Assembly: GCA_004352715.1 (NCBI GenBank)
Contig: SCFE01000104.1
Location: 370,436-434,435, forward strand
Origin: Hofstenia miamia
Lineage: Eukaryota > Xenacoelomorpha > Acoela
Length of the DNA: 64,000 nucleotides
Reading direction: 5' to 3'
Below are positions 46,450 to 56,961 of the stretch, one piece after another. The translations under genes were made by a program, and so were the position numbers. Under the pieces are notes generated by a model. The model did not search any database. It was not told where the DNA came from and saw only the letters and a list, made by a program, of their open reading frames with translations. The stretch's first letter is position 1. The number at the start of each line of letters is the position of its first letter.

Positions 46450-47232
46450 TTATTGGTATTGCTGATTTTCAATTGGATTCAGATCAGGCGAATAAGGAGT
46501 TAGAAATAGTACTTCTACATTGATAGTGCTTAGATATTGCCGCATGGCAGTTGTTTTATGAATAGGGAATTTTTCTATAATCAATATTGGTCTACCGTTA
46601 AAGACACCTTCTCCAAAATCTACAGCATTGTAGCAACCGCCAACAATTTTAAAATGTTCAACCCCAAGTCGTGTAATTATTGCACATAATGAAATGTTCA
46701 TTCCCTTTGATGACTTCATATGTATTACTGTGTAGATATTTGGTAACGATTGACGTATGCAAGTTAAAATGACTTTCATCAGTATTAAAAAATTTAGCGT
46801 GCTGAGTTATTCATGAGTGTTCTTGCAAAAAACATTCTCTGGCTTTTGTTTTCTTCAGTCAAAAGAAATTCGTTTTTTAAGATCTGCTTGCTTTACTAAG
46901 TTACACATTCTCTGATGCGACACTTGAATATTATCTTCTCTTAGTAATTCTCTCACTCTGTTCTGAGTAAGCGAATTATCATTAAGGAAGATGCCAAAAA
47001 TTTTGTCTTTAAGTTCATTTTTGTTTTAATTTGTCGCCCTTTTTTGCAGTAATCACTATATGTTAATGCGTTTTCAGATAACTCCAAACTAGCTTTCTTC
47101 AATGTATAGACACTTGGAAGAGAAATATTTGTAGCAGATTCAATCTCTTTTGGTGTCTTACCAAGTGTCAACAATCTTCTTATATTTCCGAAAATTTGTT
47201 CAGTAACTGTAACACTCTTCTATCGATCCATA
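46450..47232 (-). pseudogene. IS630/Tc1-type transposase, decayed
   Basis: The minus strand reads an N-terminal HTH (RRLLTLGKTPKEIESATNIS, then SVYTLKKASLEL), a second DNA-binding part (LTQNRVRELLREDNIQVSHQ, RMCNLVKQADLKKRI), a catalytic core without a clear first Asp, and the second-Asp block as LIIEKFPIHK where relatives have a '..MDNAPIH' type motif, so Asp is Glu. It ends with FLTPYSPDLNPIE, the conserved C-terminal Glu block. Frame changes occur near 46790 and 47030, and a stop follows the first three codons. The 3' end runs into the tandem repeat and (TA)n. Terminal inverted repeats were not found. Confidence 0.7.
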
Positions 47233-47258
47233 ACCTTGCACGAATAGATGTATTATAT

Positions 47259-47786
47259 TTATCTGTATAATACATTAAAATTTGCTCTAAATATGTACTT
47301 TTTACTTAAAGCCACGTAAAACATCACCAGATAATTTTGCACAAGATATTGTGCTTCTGATTTAGTAGGGCTTAAGCTCCTTTCCATCAACTCAAAGGGT
47401 GGAAAGAAAGTAGTTTCTTGGTCATCAGTTATATCCAGAGTGCCTATAACCTGCAGACATTTCAATGATTTAATGTTGTTCCTAGGAGTTGTAAAGTTTT
47501 GGAAATTTGCAATTTGTCTTTAAATTTAGAGTTTGCATGAATTAAAATATTAGTTTTTGCAACAAAATTGTCCTTTTTTTAGCTAGCAGCAGGAGGAAGT
47601 ATGTTGCAGTTTGGTTGAAAAGAAACGCCTTTAATATTTAAAAGTGCTTCAATGGTGTGTTCTAACAAGCTTGTCAATAGACTGCTTTCATTTTCCCTTA
47701 GAAGTGAATTATGTTCATGATATTTCATTGATGCACTGATGTTGACATTGATTCCCTACACAATCATCTGTGCATCATTGCTAGAA
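47259..47786 (-). pseudogene. Unrecognised exon-like coding region
   Basis: A minus-strand stretch opens after TATTTTATTTCTAG, a good splice-acceptor sequence, at about 47787. It keeps one frame for some 95 codons with two stops (SASMKYHEHNSLLRENESSL, LLNIKGVSFQPNCNILPPAA, KTLQLLGTTLNH) and continues in another frame (CLQVIGTLDITDDQETTFFP, KSEAQYLVQNYLVMFYVAL) to 47259. Composition is protein-like throughout. I recognise no domain. It may be a decayed host exon or part of a transposon. The IS630-type pseudogene starts 27 bp further on, on the same strand. Confidence 0.4.
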
Positions 47787-50119
47787 ATAAAATATAACCA
47801 TGTATGTTCTTCCAAAGTTTAAAAGATTGCTCCATTTATCTCAGTGATGATAAAATATCATTTATAAGAGCAAAAAATTTATTTTCCTAAATGATTATCA
47901 TAAAATGTTTAGTTAAAAAATATGCAGAACTTGCATGATATTATATGTATATGGAGGATACAAGGAATGCAGTACTGTAAAAATCAATTGTATATGTATC
48001 ACAAAGTATTGAAATAGAGAAACCAACAGTATGAAATGTTCAATTTCTTATCTGTTTATTTAAAATTAAGCTATCTCTAATTTTCTTTAAAGGGCAAAAC
48101 ATTTGGTATAAACCAAGAATAAATAAATAAAATTCAATTAGATTACCCATTCTGAAATTATAATTTTAATTTATCATAATAATATTGTTTCATATTTTAG
48201 TCTGAATCTCTATGTATAATGTAGATCAATAGATATCTAGCAACACCCTTAATTGAATATTCTTTTTGTTTTGAAAATTTCGTTTTTGAAATTACATTTG
48301 AATCTTTTCTATATCAAACTTACTTGTGTTCCTTTTGGCAGTATATGCATTACACATATTTGGCACAAAATTTATGAAAATATAATTACTGTAATTTCAA
48401 TTAGATTTGTATGGACTTAATGTAAGTGAATATTAATACACTGCTTAACTTAATTTATATAGCAGATGCACAAAGTTCAGTTCTACATAAAATAGCAATT
48501 TGCTTTCAAATTGAAAAATTTCCAGCATTGCTAAATTTTAGAAATGCATCTACAATAATTCTTAAATTACAAAACTGTCTCTTGCAAGTTATTTATTATT
48601 TTGATTATAAATAGTTATTTTTTATTTTAGTTTTGTCATCAATTTCCTAATTTCCTTATTGCTTTGTTTCCTATAAATGTTGAAAATTCTTAAAAAATAC
48701 ATAGATTAATGATAAAATATTGCCATGAACTTGTGCTTAAGATATTATATAATAAAAATTATAAACTCTTAATTTGATAATATTGTTGTTTAAAAGTTAT
48801 TAATACTATTTTCATTTATGTTATGGCATACTCTCTAAATAAAGTATTACATCATGTTCTTATAGAAAGCTTTCCACATAAATTCTGGTTAGAATCATTA
48901 GTTATTATGCTAGAACAAATCATTTTTGTTCAATGAAGCAAATTAGCTACAATGGATAGTTAAATATTTACTGGATGTGGAATATTTTACAAATGGCACT
49001 AACTTTAACAAATATTTTCAAATTATTAACCAATGATGTTGAAATATTAGGCTTGATGCATTGACATATTTATTATTCCAATTTTACTGAATTCTCACTT
49101 CAAGTAATTGCAACAGTTTAGTGCCAATTTTCAACAATTTTGCATCAAATTAGTATTTACTGTGAGATTCAAAAAACATATAAATGATGTTTTTTGCCTA
49201 TTTTTTTCAAATTTTGATTATAGTGTTTTCCCTACTGACTTAGATTAGTAGGAGGAATCCATGCTGAAAGGTTTATGTTCCACTCTAATGTAATAAACCA
49301 TGCTATGCTAATTAACATGTTTTTGCAAGTGAGAAAGCTTAACAGGTAAAAAATTGTGAATCAACTATTAACAACCATATCATTAAACTGGTTTCAATAA
49401 CTGATTATTAGGATGGCTCCAAAACAAGGTAATTCTAGGCAGAGGTGGTGAGAGTTTCAAAGAGAAATACTGTGGGGAGAAGAAATATTTAGTGGAATAG
49501 GAAATCTTCAAGATAAAATTATTTAATTTAGTAAAAAAGGTATATAAAATATTTAATCAATTTTGGAATCCATGGGCTAATTGCAATAATGAAATTATGT
49601 AATGGCACAGCCTTATAATTTTTCACCACATTATTTACAAATTCTTGATTATTTATTAGTGGCAATTGTAAGCAAATGCTGCATTTTATTAGTACAAAAA
49701 TTAAACAATGCTAATTACAGCAAACAAGTATTTTGGGTCTAGACAGAATTGATCCAGTAAAAGATTTTGAATGTTCTATTTTTAAATATGATAGAATTAT
49801 CATTTAGCATTTTGCAAAAAGATCTGATAGAAAGAAGAGCCATCAAAATTCTAAACAATCTTTAATGTAATTACATAAAAACTGGTCTTGAATTTTTTAA
49901 CCAATGGTTCTTACAAGCTTCTTTTTGCATCCAATCTTAGGTGCATTTAAGCATTAACTATTTCCTATATTTTATTATTGTTTTTATATTTTTATTGATT
50001 TATTTTAGCTATACAACATTAATAAAGTGATTATGCTTCATTGTTATATTAACTCATATTAACTCTCCTCTGAACTTTATGATTTTTATCTTAGTCAGAG
50101 AAGTAAAGGTACACATAGC

Positions 50120-50123
<4 letters not shown>
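47787..50123. other. AT-rich intergenic DNA
   Basis: About 2.3 kb. The longest open frame (48426-48614) is motif-free. Nothing else is seen up to the (TAA)n array at 50124. Confidence 0.45.

Positions 50124-50164
<41 letters not shown>
50124..50164. repeat. (AAT)n array, 3' tail of LINE E
   Basis: About 13 AAT/TAA units directly abut the minus-strand end of a LINE (…TTTGCTTTGTCTC on the minus strand), which is how the simple-repeat tails of many non-LTR elements look. Confidence 0.8.
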
Positions 50165-50165
<1 letters not shown>

Positions 50166-51778
50166 GAGACAAAGCAAATTTATTTATTTTATTCCACATC
50201 CCAGATAACAATTTTGGTTGTTTTTACGTTGTTTATGGTTGTTTCATACTTTTGGTTGTTGCAGCAACCATTAACATCCTAATAACAACCATTAATACTA
50301 ATTAGAGCAACTAAAAATGTGATAATTTAAGATTCAAGCAGATGCTTGCAAATAGAACTGACTTCATCATTTTGATTACTAGATCATTTTTATATAAAGA
50401 ACGGAATTGCAAAAAGCTTTTTTGAAATATTAAATTTGCGAAAAATTATAATATACTTGGTAAGCAAATTTTCAAAATAATTTATTCATGAATATTTGGA
50501 CACCTTCAAATTATCTGTCAGATAAAAAAATTACATTTGAGCAGAAGAGATTCTTTACGATTTAAAAAAGTATTATTTCAAAATTATACTTAATTTTGGC
50601 AGATTTTTATGCTTATTGTTATCATTTAAAATCAAGACATTCATTCAACATTTCAGCAAATGTTGTATTTAATGTATTTATTGTATTACTGTTCTGCTCT
50701 TTGTTGGGCTTGTGTTAGTTTAAACAGCAATGTTTGAACTGATTATCAATATAAATTTGATGTATTGCATATAAAAGTAATGCTAGAACAATCATGGGCA
50801 ACATAAAATAATGTTGTTACGACCTAAAAATAGTGCTTTTTTATTCAGAAAAAACAACCAAAAAGCAACCTAATGTGACGTTGTTGGAACAACGTTGTTT
50901 AGACCAGTCAAAAGGGTACCATTTCAACGTTAAAACAACCATGAAAAAACAACCAAAAAACAACGTTGTTTAGACCAAAATTTGTTATCTGGGATGCCAT
51001 CTTTCTTAATTTGCGGGAGAAAAAACTATCGAAATTTAAGTCATTGTCTAGTAATACATCTAGATAGTTTACACATTTACTTTGACTAATTTCGTTATCA
51101 CAAACATTAATTTTAAAATTTTCAGTAAGCTTTTGTTGTTGTTTAGATGAAAAGATGATAAATTGAGTTTTGTTAGAATTGATTTTTAGTTTATTATGAT
51201 TGAAATATGTTACGAGGTTTTCAATATCTTTTGTCAAATGTTTGGTTGCCTCAAAGGGATTTTTTGCTGTCTGTAATATACAAGTATCGTCTGCATATTG
51301 GTAAATAGTTCCATTTGTCAAGGAATTACAAATGTCTTTGACATAAATTGCGAAAAGAATGCGTCCTAATACAGTTCCATGTGGTACGCCTAGATTTGTA
51401 GTAGTATAGTCTGAGAAAATGTGATCAATTTTTACTCTTTGTCTGCGATTCTCTAAAAAACTCATAATGAAATTTATTGCATTGACACTAAAACCTTCTA
51501 GCCTTAATTTTTTCTTCTAAAATATCGAAATTCATTGAATTAAATGCTTTGCTTAAATCAAGTAAAGCAACCACTGTAAACAAATTTTGATATAAATTTT
51601 GTTTAATTTTTTCTGTGATTGATAAAATCGCATCAGATGTGCTGAATTTAGGTCGAAATCCACATTGATTACTTGATAAAATTTGATTGTCATTGATAAA
51701 TTTGTACATTTGTGCGGCTAGTAGTTTTTCAAATATTTTTGAGAAGGGGTGTGTTATACTAATTGGCCTGTAGTTCAT
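50165..51778 (-). pseudogene. LINE E: CR1/Jockey-like RT, interrupted by an inverted-repeat element
   Basis: Minus-strand RT blocks run from MNYRPISITHPFSKIFEKLL at 51778, through SSNQCGFRPKFSTSDAI, VVALLDLSKAFNSMNFDIL (first catalytic Asp), then a frame change near 51480, ENRRQRVKIDHIF, GVPHGTVLGRILFAIYVKDI, IYQYADDTCIL with YADD intact (about 51285), KLKINSNKTQFIIF and VNYLDVLLDNDLNFDSFF. Similarity stops at 50997, where the element at 50197-50996 begins. Only about 30 bp of probable 3' UTR (50165-50196) remain beyond it, so the C-terminal third was deleted. The 5' end is truncated exactly at a (TAA)n array. Confidence 0.85.
50197..50996. mobile_element. 800-bp inverted-repeat element (MITE-like) in LINE E
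   Basis: The termini are perfect 15-bp inverted repeats: CATCCCAGATAACAA at 50197-50211 and its complement at 50982-50996. CCA lies on both flanks (50194-50196 and 50997-50999), a possible 3-bp target duplication. Subterminal regions carry many short GGTTGTT/AACAACC motifs, inverted between the two ends, including two copies of AACAACGTTGTTTAGACC near the right end. The interior has no coding capacity. It looks like a non-autonomous DNA transposon of a family I do not recognise; a Harbinger-type origin would fit a 3-bp duplication but is not shown. Confidence 0.7.
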
Positions 51779-51829
<51 letters not shown>

Positions 51830-51842
51830 TTAATAATAATAA
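51779..51842. repeat. (TAA)n array 5' of the R4/Dong-like element
   Basis: About 20 AAT/TAA units, slightly interrupted near the right edge. It separates LINE E from the plus-strand R4-like element and is probably half of a target array split by that insertion. Confidence 0.9.
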
Positions 51843-52556
51843 TAGTCAGCATTGAATGGGCAGAACAGCATAAAGGCATTCAATACTTGAGCAATACCAG
51901 TGTTGAGATATTCAGCAGGAATAGTTAGGTGGAACAAGAATGAACTGAGGGAATTAGACAGGGAGACAAGAAATATACTAGCGTGAGAAGCTGGCAAAGA
52001 ATGAGTATAATTTCAGACATGACAAGATGGGAAAAATGGTACACTGGAGTTTGAGCAGGCAGCATGGGTTAGATGCAGGAGACAAGTGGTATGAGCACAA
52101 GCCACAGGGCGTCATAGAAAATGAGAAGGTTAAGATACTGTGGGACTTCAACATAGAGACAAGCAAAGTGATAGAAGCACGGAGGCCAGACATAGTAGTG
52201 GTAGACAAAGAGAAAAGATTAGGAACAGTGATAGACATAGCAGTACCAAAGGACAGAAATGTAGAAAGCAAGGAGAAAGAGAAGATAGACAAGTACAGAG
52301 AGTTAGCAGAGGAAATAGAAAGGCTGTGGAAGTTAAAGGAAGTTGAAGTAGTCCCAATAGTTGTAGAAGCAACAGGAGCAGTGAGTAAGAAGCATAAGAG
52401 ATACTTGGAGGAGCTGGGAGTACCAAAGTGGGGAGGAGCAGTAGCACAGAAGGCAGCATTGTTAGGAACAGCTGGAGTCCTGAGGAAAGCTCTCAGACTC
52501 CCTGGGAACTGGTGAGTTCCCCAGCTGAGAGGAATACCAGCATGAAGCTGTGAGAA
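51843..52556 (+). mobile_element. R4/Dong-like non-LTR retrotransposon, 3' part, in a TAA array
   Basis: A 5'-truncated element with a (TAA)n tail, flanked by (TAA)n on both sides. Dong of silkworm and other R4-clade elements are known to insert in TAA repeats using a restriction-like endonuclease. The coding part starts with PVLRYSAGIVRWNKNEL and ETRNILA (51895-51981), typical of the region after RT, then a frame change and internal deletion, then the C-terminal endonuclease domain at 52027-52515. The orientation is opposite to the LINEs on both sides. Confidence 0.8.
52027..52515 (+). pseudogene. R4-like ORF C-terminal restriction-like endonuclease
   Basis: The 162-codon open frame reads HWSLSRQHGLDAGDKWYEHK, then KVKILWDFNIETSKVIEARR, PDIVVVDKEKRLGTVIDIAV and KDRNVESKEKEKIDKYRELA, ending LLGTAGVLRKALRLPGNW and TGA. 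The spaced R-PD..., D and K...K residues are those of the restriction-like endonuclease that nicks target DNA in R2/R4-type elements. The frame is intact and its composition differs from the flanking AT-rich DNA (GC is higher), which suggests a younger insertion than its neighbours. RT and N-terminal zinc finger are missing, so the copy is dead. Confidence 0.8.
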
Positions 52557-52604
<48 letters not shown>

Positions 52605-52608
52605 ATAA
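52557..52608. repeat. (TAA)n array shared by two element tails
   Basis: This is the 3' tail of the plus-strand R4-like element and, read on the minus strand as (TTA)n, also the tail of LINE F. The imperfect right edge (ATTATTAATAAAAATAATATT) belongs to LINE F. Confidence 0.85.
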
Positions 52609-55488
52609 AAATAATATTGACTTTATTTAGCCACAAAAGGAAGACACTACAAAAATATAAAAACAAATCAAGTATTATCACAGCAAGGACAGTTACAGGA
52701 GATAAATTAGGAGCAGATGTAATGGTAGCAAAAGTTGGAGAAGTGCTCAGCAAAGAGGAAAGACATTAAAGATTTCTTGAAGTTTGGTGGTAGAGAAATG
52801 AAATCAATTGCTGTTTTAGGGTTCAGAGTCAAGATGAATTTAGCAGCAATACAAGCATGGTTGAAAAACAAGTGAAGGGTGCAATGTTTCTAGGGATGAA
52901 GACTAGTGAAAGTGACAATATCATCAGAGTGAGTGGAGTGGGAATTAGAATGCTTTATGAAATCAAAAAGATCAAGGTCCAATTTAGCAATAATTTAGCA
53001 GATGGTGATCACAGAAACGGAAGTGATAGTGGGAAAGAGGAGAAATTGAGAAGAGCATCTTAGTATATCAAGGTAGAGATATATTTGAAAGCACACTTCT
53101 GGAAGCATTCCCATAGAATGGAACAATGAACATGAATGCCCCCAACAGTGAAAAGTGTAGAGAAGAATGGTGGGAGGAATGGACTTGAACAAAGATACTT
53201 TCACAGCAGCTGTGGAATTAAAGGGAACATTTCAGAAGAGGTCATAGAGTGAGGGATTAGCTTTGCAGAAGTGCAAGGACACATGACTAGACCAATTTAA
53301 GTTTTCAGCAATTTGAACTCCAAGATGAGCATGATGGAAGGAAATACCACATGACTTTGTTGGGCTAAAATCAAGATGGTTAATGAAAGAACAACTAGTC
53401 AAAAGCTAATTTTTAAGGCTAAAATGTACAAAAGTTTAAAATCACAGTGTCATTAGCATACAGTAGACATAATTAGTTGAAGACAAAAAGAAGGAGCTCA
53501 TTGATAGCAACAAGTAAGAACAGAACAGCAAACACCGAACTCTGAGGAGCACCACTAGAGACAAGAAAAGGAGAATAAATAGACAAATTGATTTTGACAC
53601 AATGACAATGTTTGGACAGGCAAGACTGAAAAAATTCAATGAAATCAGCATCAAAGTCAAATATTCTTATTAAACAAAAGCTTTATAAATGTCAAGATAA
53701 TAATGAAATCAAGAACATTATGATCAGAATGGAATAGCTGTTTACAATCAAAGTGAGCAAGTTAGTGATGGTAGAATGACTTGAAAGAAGAAATAAGTGA
53801 CAAATTTTATTGAACATATAATGAAAGACAAGGCAATCAAAGATCATTGACAGCTGAGAAAGAATAGCTATTGGACAATAAGAAGTGACTTGAGAAGCTG
53901 ATTTCATTTTGGCAGTAGAGAGATCCAAGATGTTTTCCAGTAAAGCAGAAAATTCGTAGGGGAGCAAATGTAGGAGAAGAGATGCTTTAAATGGATTGAT
54001 AGAGTTTTTATTAATTACAAAGGATGGAATGCCACCAGGATAGAAAGGACCAGACAACTTGCAGGCCTTAAGCATGAGGGAAATATCACTGGCATTGAAG
54101 ACTATGTCACATATCGAAATTAGGAGGGAGGTGGCAGGATGACCAGGGCAGATAGGGACAGGATCTGAGAAATTTGAGTCAAAATAGGCATTAAAGTGAT
54201 CAGCTTTCTCCAGATCTCATTAAGAAGAAAAAAGATTCCTTCCCTAGCAGGAAGTTGGAGAAAATACAAGATGTTCAAGAGAATAGAAAGCAAAAGATCC
54301 AGAACAGTGGATTCATAGGCATATTTAGAGTCAATTGCATTCCAGCAAGCATTAGGAAGGTTGAAGTCACCACAGAAAAGGAGAAGAGTGGGAAATCCAA
54401 GTTGATGGGAGAGAGTGATTGACTGATCATGAATGTACTCAAGCATCAATGAAAAATCAGCAAGGGGAAAGAGGGACGTAAACACAGAGAAGACAAACAA
54501 TTTGGTCACTGAGAACAACACCACAGCTGCAAAAGAAATCAAGGGAAAAAAATCAGAGAGGGTGTTGATGTCAAGGCTAGGGTGATGTGAGGCAATGAGA
54601 ACACCACCATGGTTACCATTAGTGTTATCTATATGGGAGAGAACTTTAAGTGTAGAGTTAGAAAAACAACATTGTCATCAACAGAAAAATCAAGCCAGAT
54701 TTCAGTAATAAAAATGAAGTCAACAGGAGACTTCAAGAAGAAGTTGTAAAAACTGGACAATTGCTTAATGAGAAAATACTGTGAGCATTGGTGAGCAAAA
54801 ACGAGAAACCAGAGTTGTGATGAGGAGCAAGTTTCAAGCTGGAAGGAGCATGTAGTCAATCGTGATAAGAAGCATCACAACAGCAGGTACAAAGGCCAAA
54901 TATTTGAGCTCAGCATCAAAGAGGCAATAGTATCAGATCAAGAGGCCACCCAACTACACTTCAGGATCATTGAGAATATGATGGGACTCCTGATTACAGT
55001 AAATATGAATGATGTGCATGAAGAATCCATCATCAAATTGGAGTGAAAAGGAATGGAGGTGATCAGCAACATCAGATGCAAAAACTGAGTTAGCAAAACA
55101 GCCAATATAGATATGAGCTTTATGAAAAGGAATGAGAAGAGTAGTAATCAAAAACGCCACAGTTGACAGGAAGAACTACTACCAAGGCTGTGATGAGGGC
55201 AATAATAGCTTGAGTAGGTGGTGGCCAGGCAGCAGCACGGCTAGGCAGCAGCACAGTAGAAAGAGCAAAAGCATGAACAGAATGTGAGGAAGGTTGATTA
55301 ATACGATTAGGAATAGTATGTGAGGTAGAAGCATTGTGAGAGAACATTTGAGATTGCAAGGATGAGACATTGGAGGTGAGTTTAGCAAAAGAGTCTGACA
55401 AAGATGACAAGGCAACATTGGAAGGGGGAAATCGGAAGACTGGTGTGAACTGTACAGGGAAGTGACAGCTTGTCAAAGCACCAACCAT
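52609..55488 (-). pseudogene. LINE F: near full-length CR1/L2-like non-LTR element, decayed
   Basis: Minus-strand order: an ORF1-like region at 54950-55488 (Ser-rich start MVGALTSCHFPVQFTPVFRF; then KAHIYIGCFANSVFASDVAD and ILNDPEV, resembling the RNA-binding part of some LINE ORF1 proteins). An APE-type endonuclease follows at 54120-54860 (SPVDFIFITEIWLDFSVDD for the 'ITETWL' block; LLFCGDFNLPNACW for the 'GDFN' block). RT lies at 53440-54075 (LSGPFYPGGIPSFVI; ASQVTSYCPIAILSQLSMIF; VSSGAPQ; LYANDTVIL, where YADD is YAND). The RT tail is near 53330 (HLGVQIAENLNWSSHV). The 3' UTR ends in AATAAAGTCAATATT plus (ATT)n. Many stops and frame changes show age. Confidence 0.8.
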
Positions 55489-55500
55489 ATAGAAAATTTA

Positions 55501-56959
55501 GCATCAGAAAATCCTGAAGGTCTGCAACAGACACATTAGCCACATGCGTGACTAAATTCTAATTACACTGTATAATTTTCAGGCATTAACTAAAGCATGT
55601 TTGCTAGTTAGGAGTTTTTATTTCTTTCCATTTAATGATGCACAAAATCTATTCCAGTTCAAAAAATTTTAGAATGTCTGTGTGGTATGCAATGGTTTGA
55701 AAAATTTCTGATGGGCAAGTTGAGTATAATCAAATGAAGTATTTCTAAATTTAAATAATTACTATGTGAATTTCGTATAATTCAAACAATTCCCCTAAAA
55801 ATAATTTTTAGGAAAATGTTACTATTGAAGTCAATTCTTTTCATAATAAGGTTGGTACATTATCATTTAATTAATACTTTTAGTTATATGGTTAAAAACA
55901 AAGAAATAAAAAATGTTGTTCTTGCATTCATGAAATATTGTACTAAGCAATAACTGTTAATTAATTTATAATGTATATATTCATTCTGTCAAAGGAAATT
56001 AATAGATAATGTATGCAACTATATATTTTTGATGTAAAATATAGGTTTATCACACTTCATTGGCTAAGACAACGTAATATAAAACTGAACATAAATATTG
56101 TGTTGATTACGCAATTTTTTTCAAATATTTAGGCACCTTGCTTATATATTACCAACTTGTGTAATAGACAAATTCTGAGTCAAGGATACATTATAATTAT
56201 GTATGAATACCTTGTAATTATTAAATTTGCAAAAATGAATTCAGAAAAATTATGTGATAAAGTTTTATATATATATATATACATTTCTAAAGAGACAGAG
56301 CACCCAAATTTGATGTAGTGCAATGTAATCGATTTTTTCATCTTATGTGATTAGTGTGGATATTATAATGTAATTATTGTGCTCATTTAGATTTTTTTAT
56401 TTTTTTCATTTATTAGTAATATTTTTTTTAAAAAATTGCAAAAACTATTTATATCAGGCACTGTGTCTTTTTATCATTTTTTGTGTGTTTAGGTTAAATT
56501 TCGAGATTTGTTTGAGGATTATTGGTCATTCTAGGATATCTCTGATACCAAATTGTAGGAATGAGTACTTTTCAGACCATGGCCTACTATATGATGGGCA
56601 GGAAATTTTAAATAAAACCTTTAAATGTATATGTGTATACTGGATTTGCATTTGATTTTTGTTGTTAAGAATGGCTTTGTCCATCAATAGATTTTGGTTT
56701 TCAGCTCATACCCATGTGTGGTAAAGATTTTGCGGTGTGAGATAGTTTTTCATGCATTATCTCTTCCANNNNNNNNNNNNNNNNNNNNNTAAATGTATAT
56801 GTGTATACTGGATTTGCATTTGATTTTTGTTGTTAAGAATGGCTTTGTCCATCAATAGATTTTGGTTTTCAGCTCATACCCATGTGTGGTAAAGATTTTG
56901 CGGTGTGAGATAGTTTTTCATGCATTATCTCTTCCAATAATTTTTTAATTTTAGGTGAG
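55501..56959. other. AT-rich DNA downstream of copy C; contig overlap at a 21-N gap
   Basis: No clear gene. Minus-strand codons with few stops from 56960 down to about 56420 may extend the third ORF of copy C (CPSYSRPWSEKYSFLQFGIR). 56625-56768 is repeated at 56790-56936 across the 21-N gap (56769-56789), an unmerged overlap. A (TA)n tract lies at 56263-56281. Expected LTRs were not found. Confidence 0.5.
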
Positions 56960-56961
56960 AG

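Noticed and set aside
52027-52515. Host nuclease gene
   Set aside because: The domain sequence, upstream RT-linker remnant and TAA-flanked truncation identify it as the 3' end of an R4/Dong-like element.
52493-52753. ORF with a poly-Ile run
   Set aside because: The run is the translated (TAA)n array and the rest is the 3' UTR of LINE F.
53442-55488. Several Leu/Ser-rich minus-strand ORFs as separate membrane proteins
   Set aside because: Their motifs (ITE.WL, GDFN, VSSGAPQ, YAND, LGVQIAENLNW) place them all in one decayed LINE.
56377-56655. Hydrophobic plus-strand ORF near the copy C end
   Set aside because: Antisense to the possible C-terminal extension of the third ORF; no independent support.
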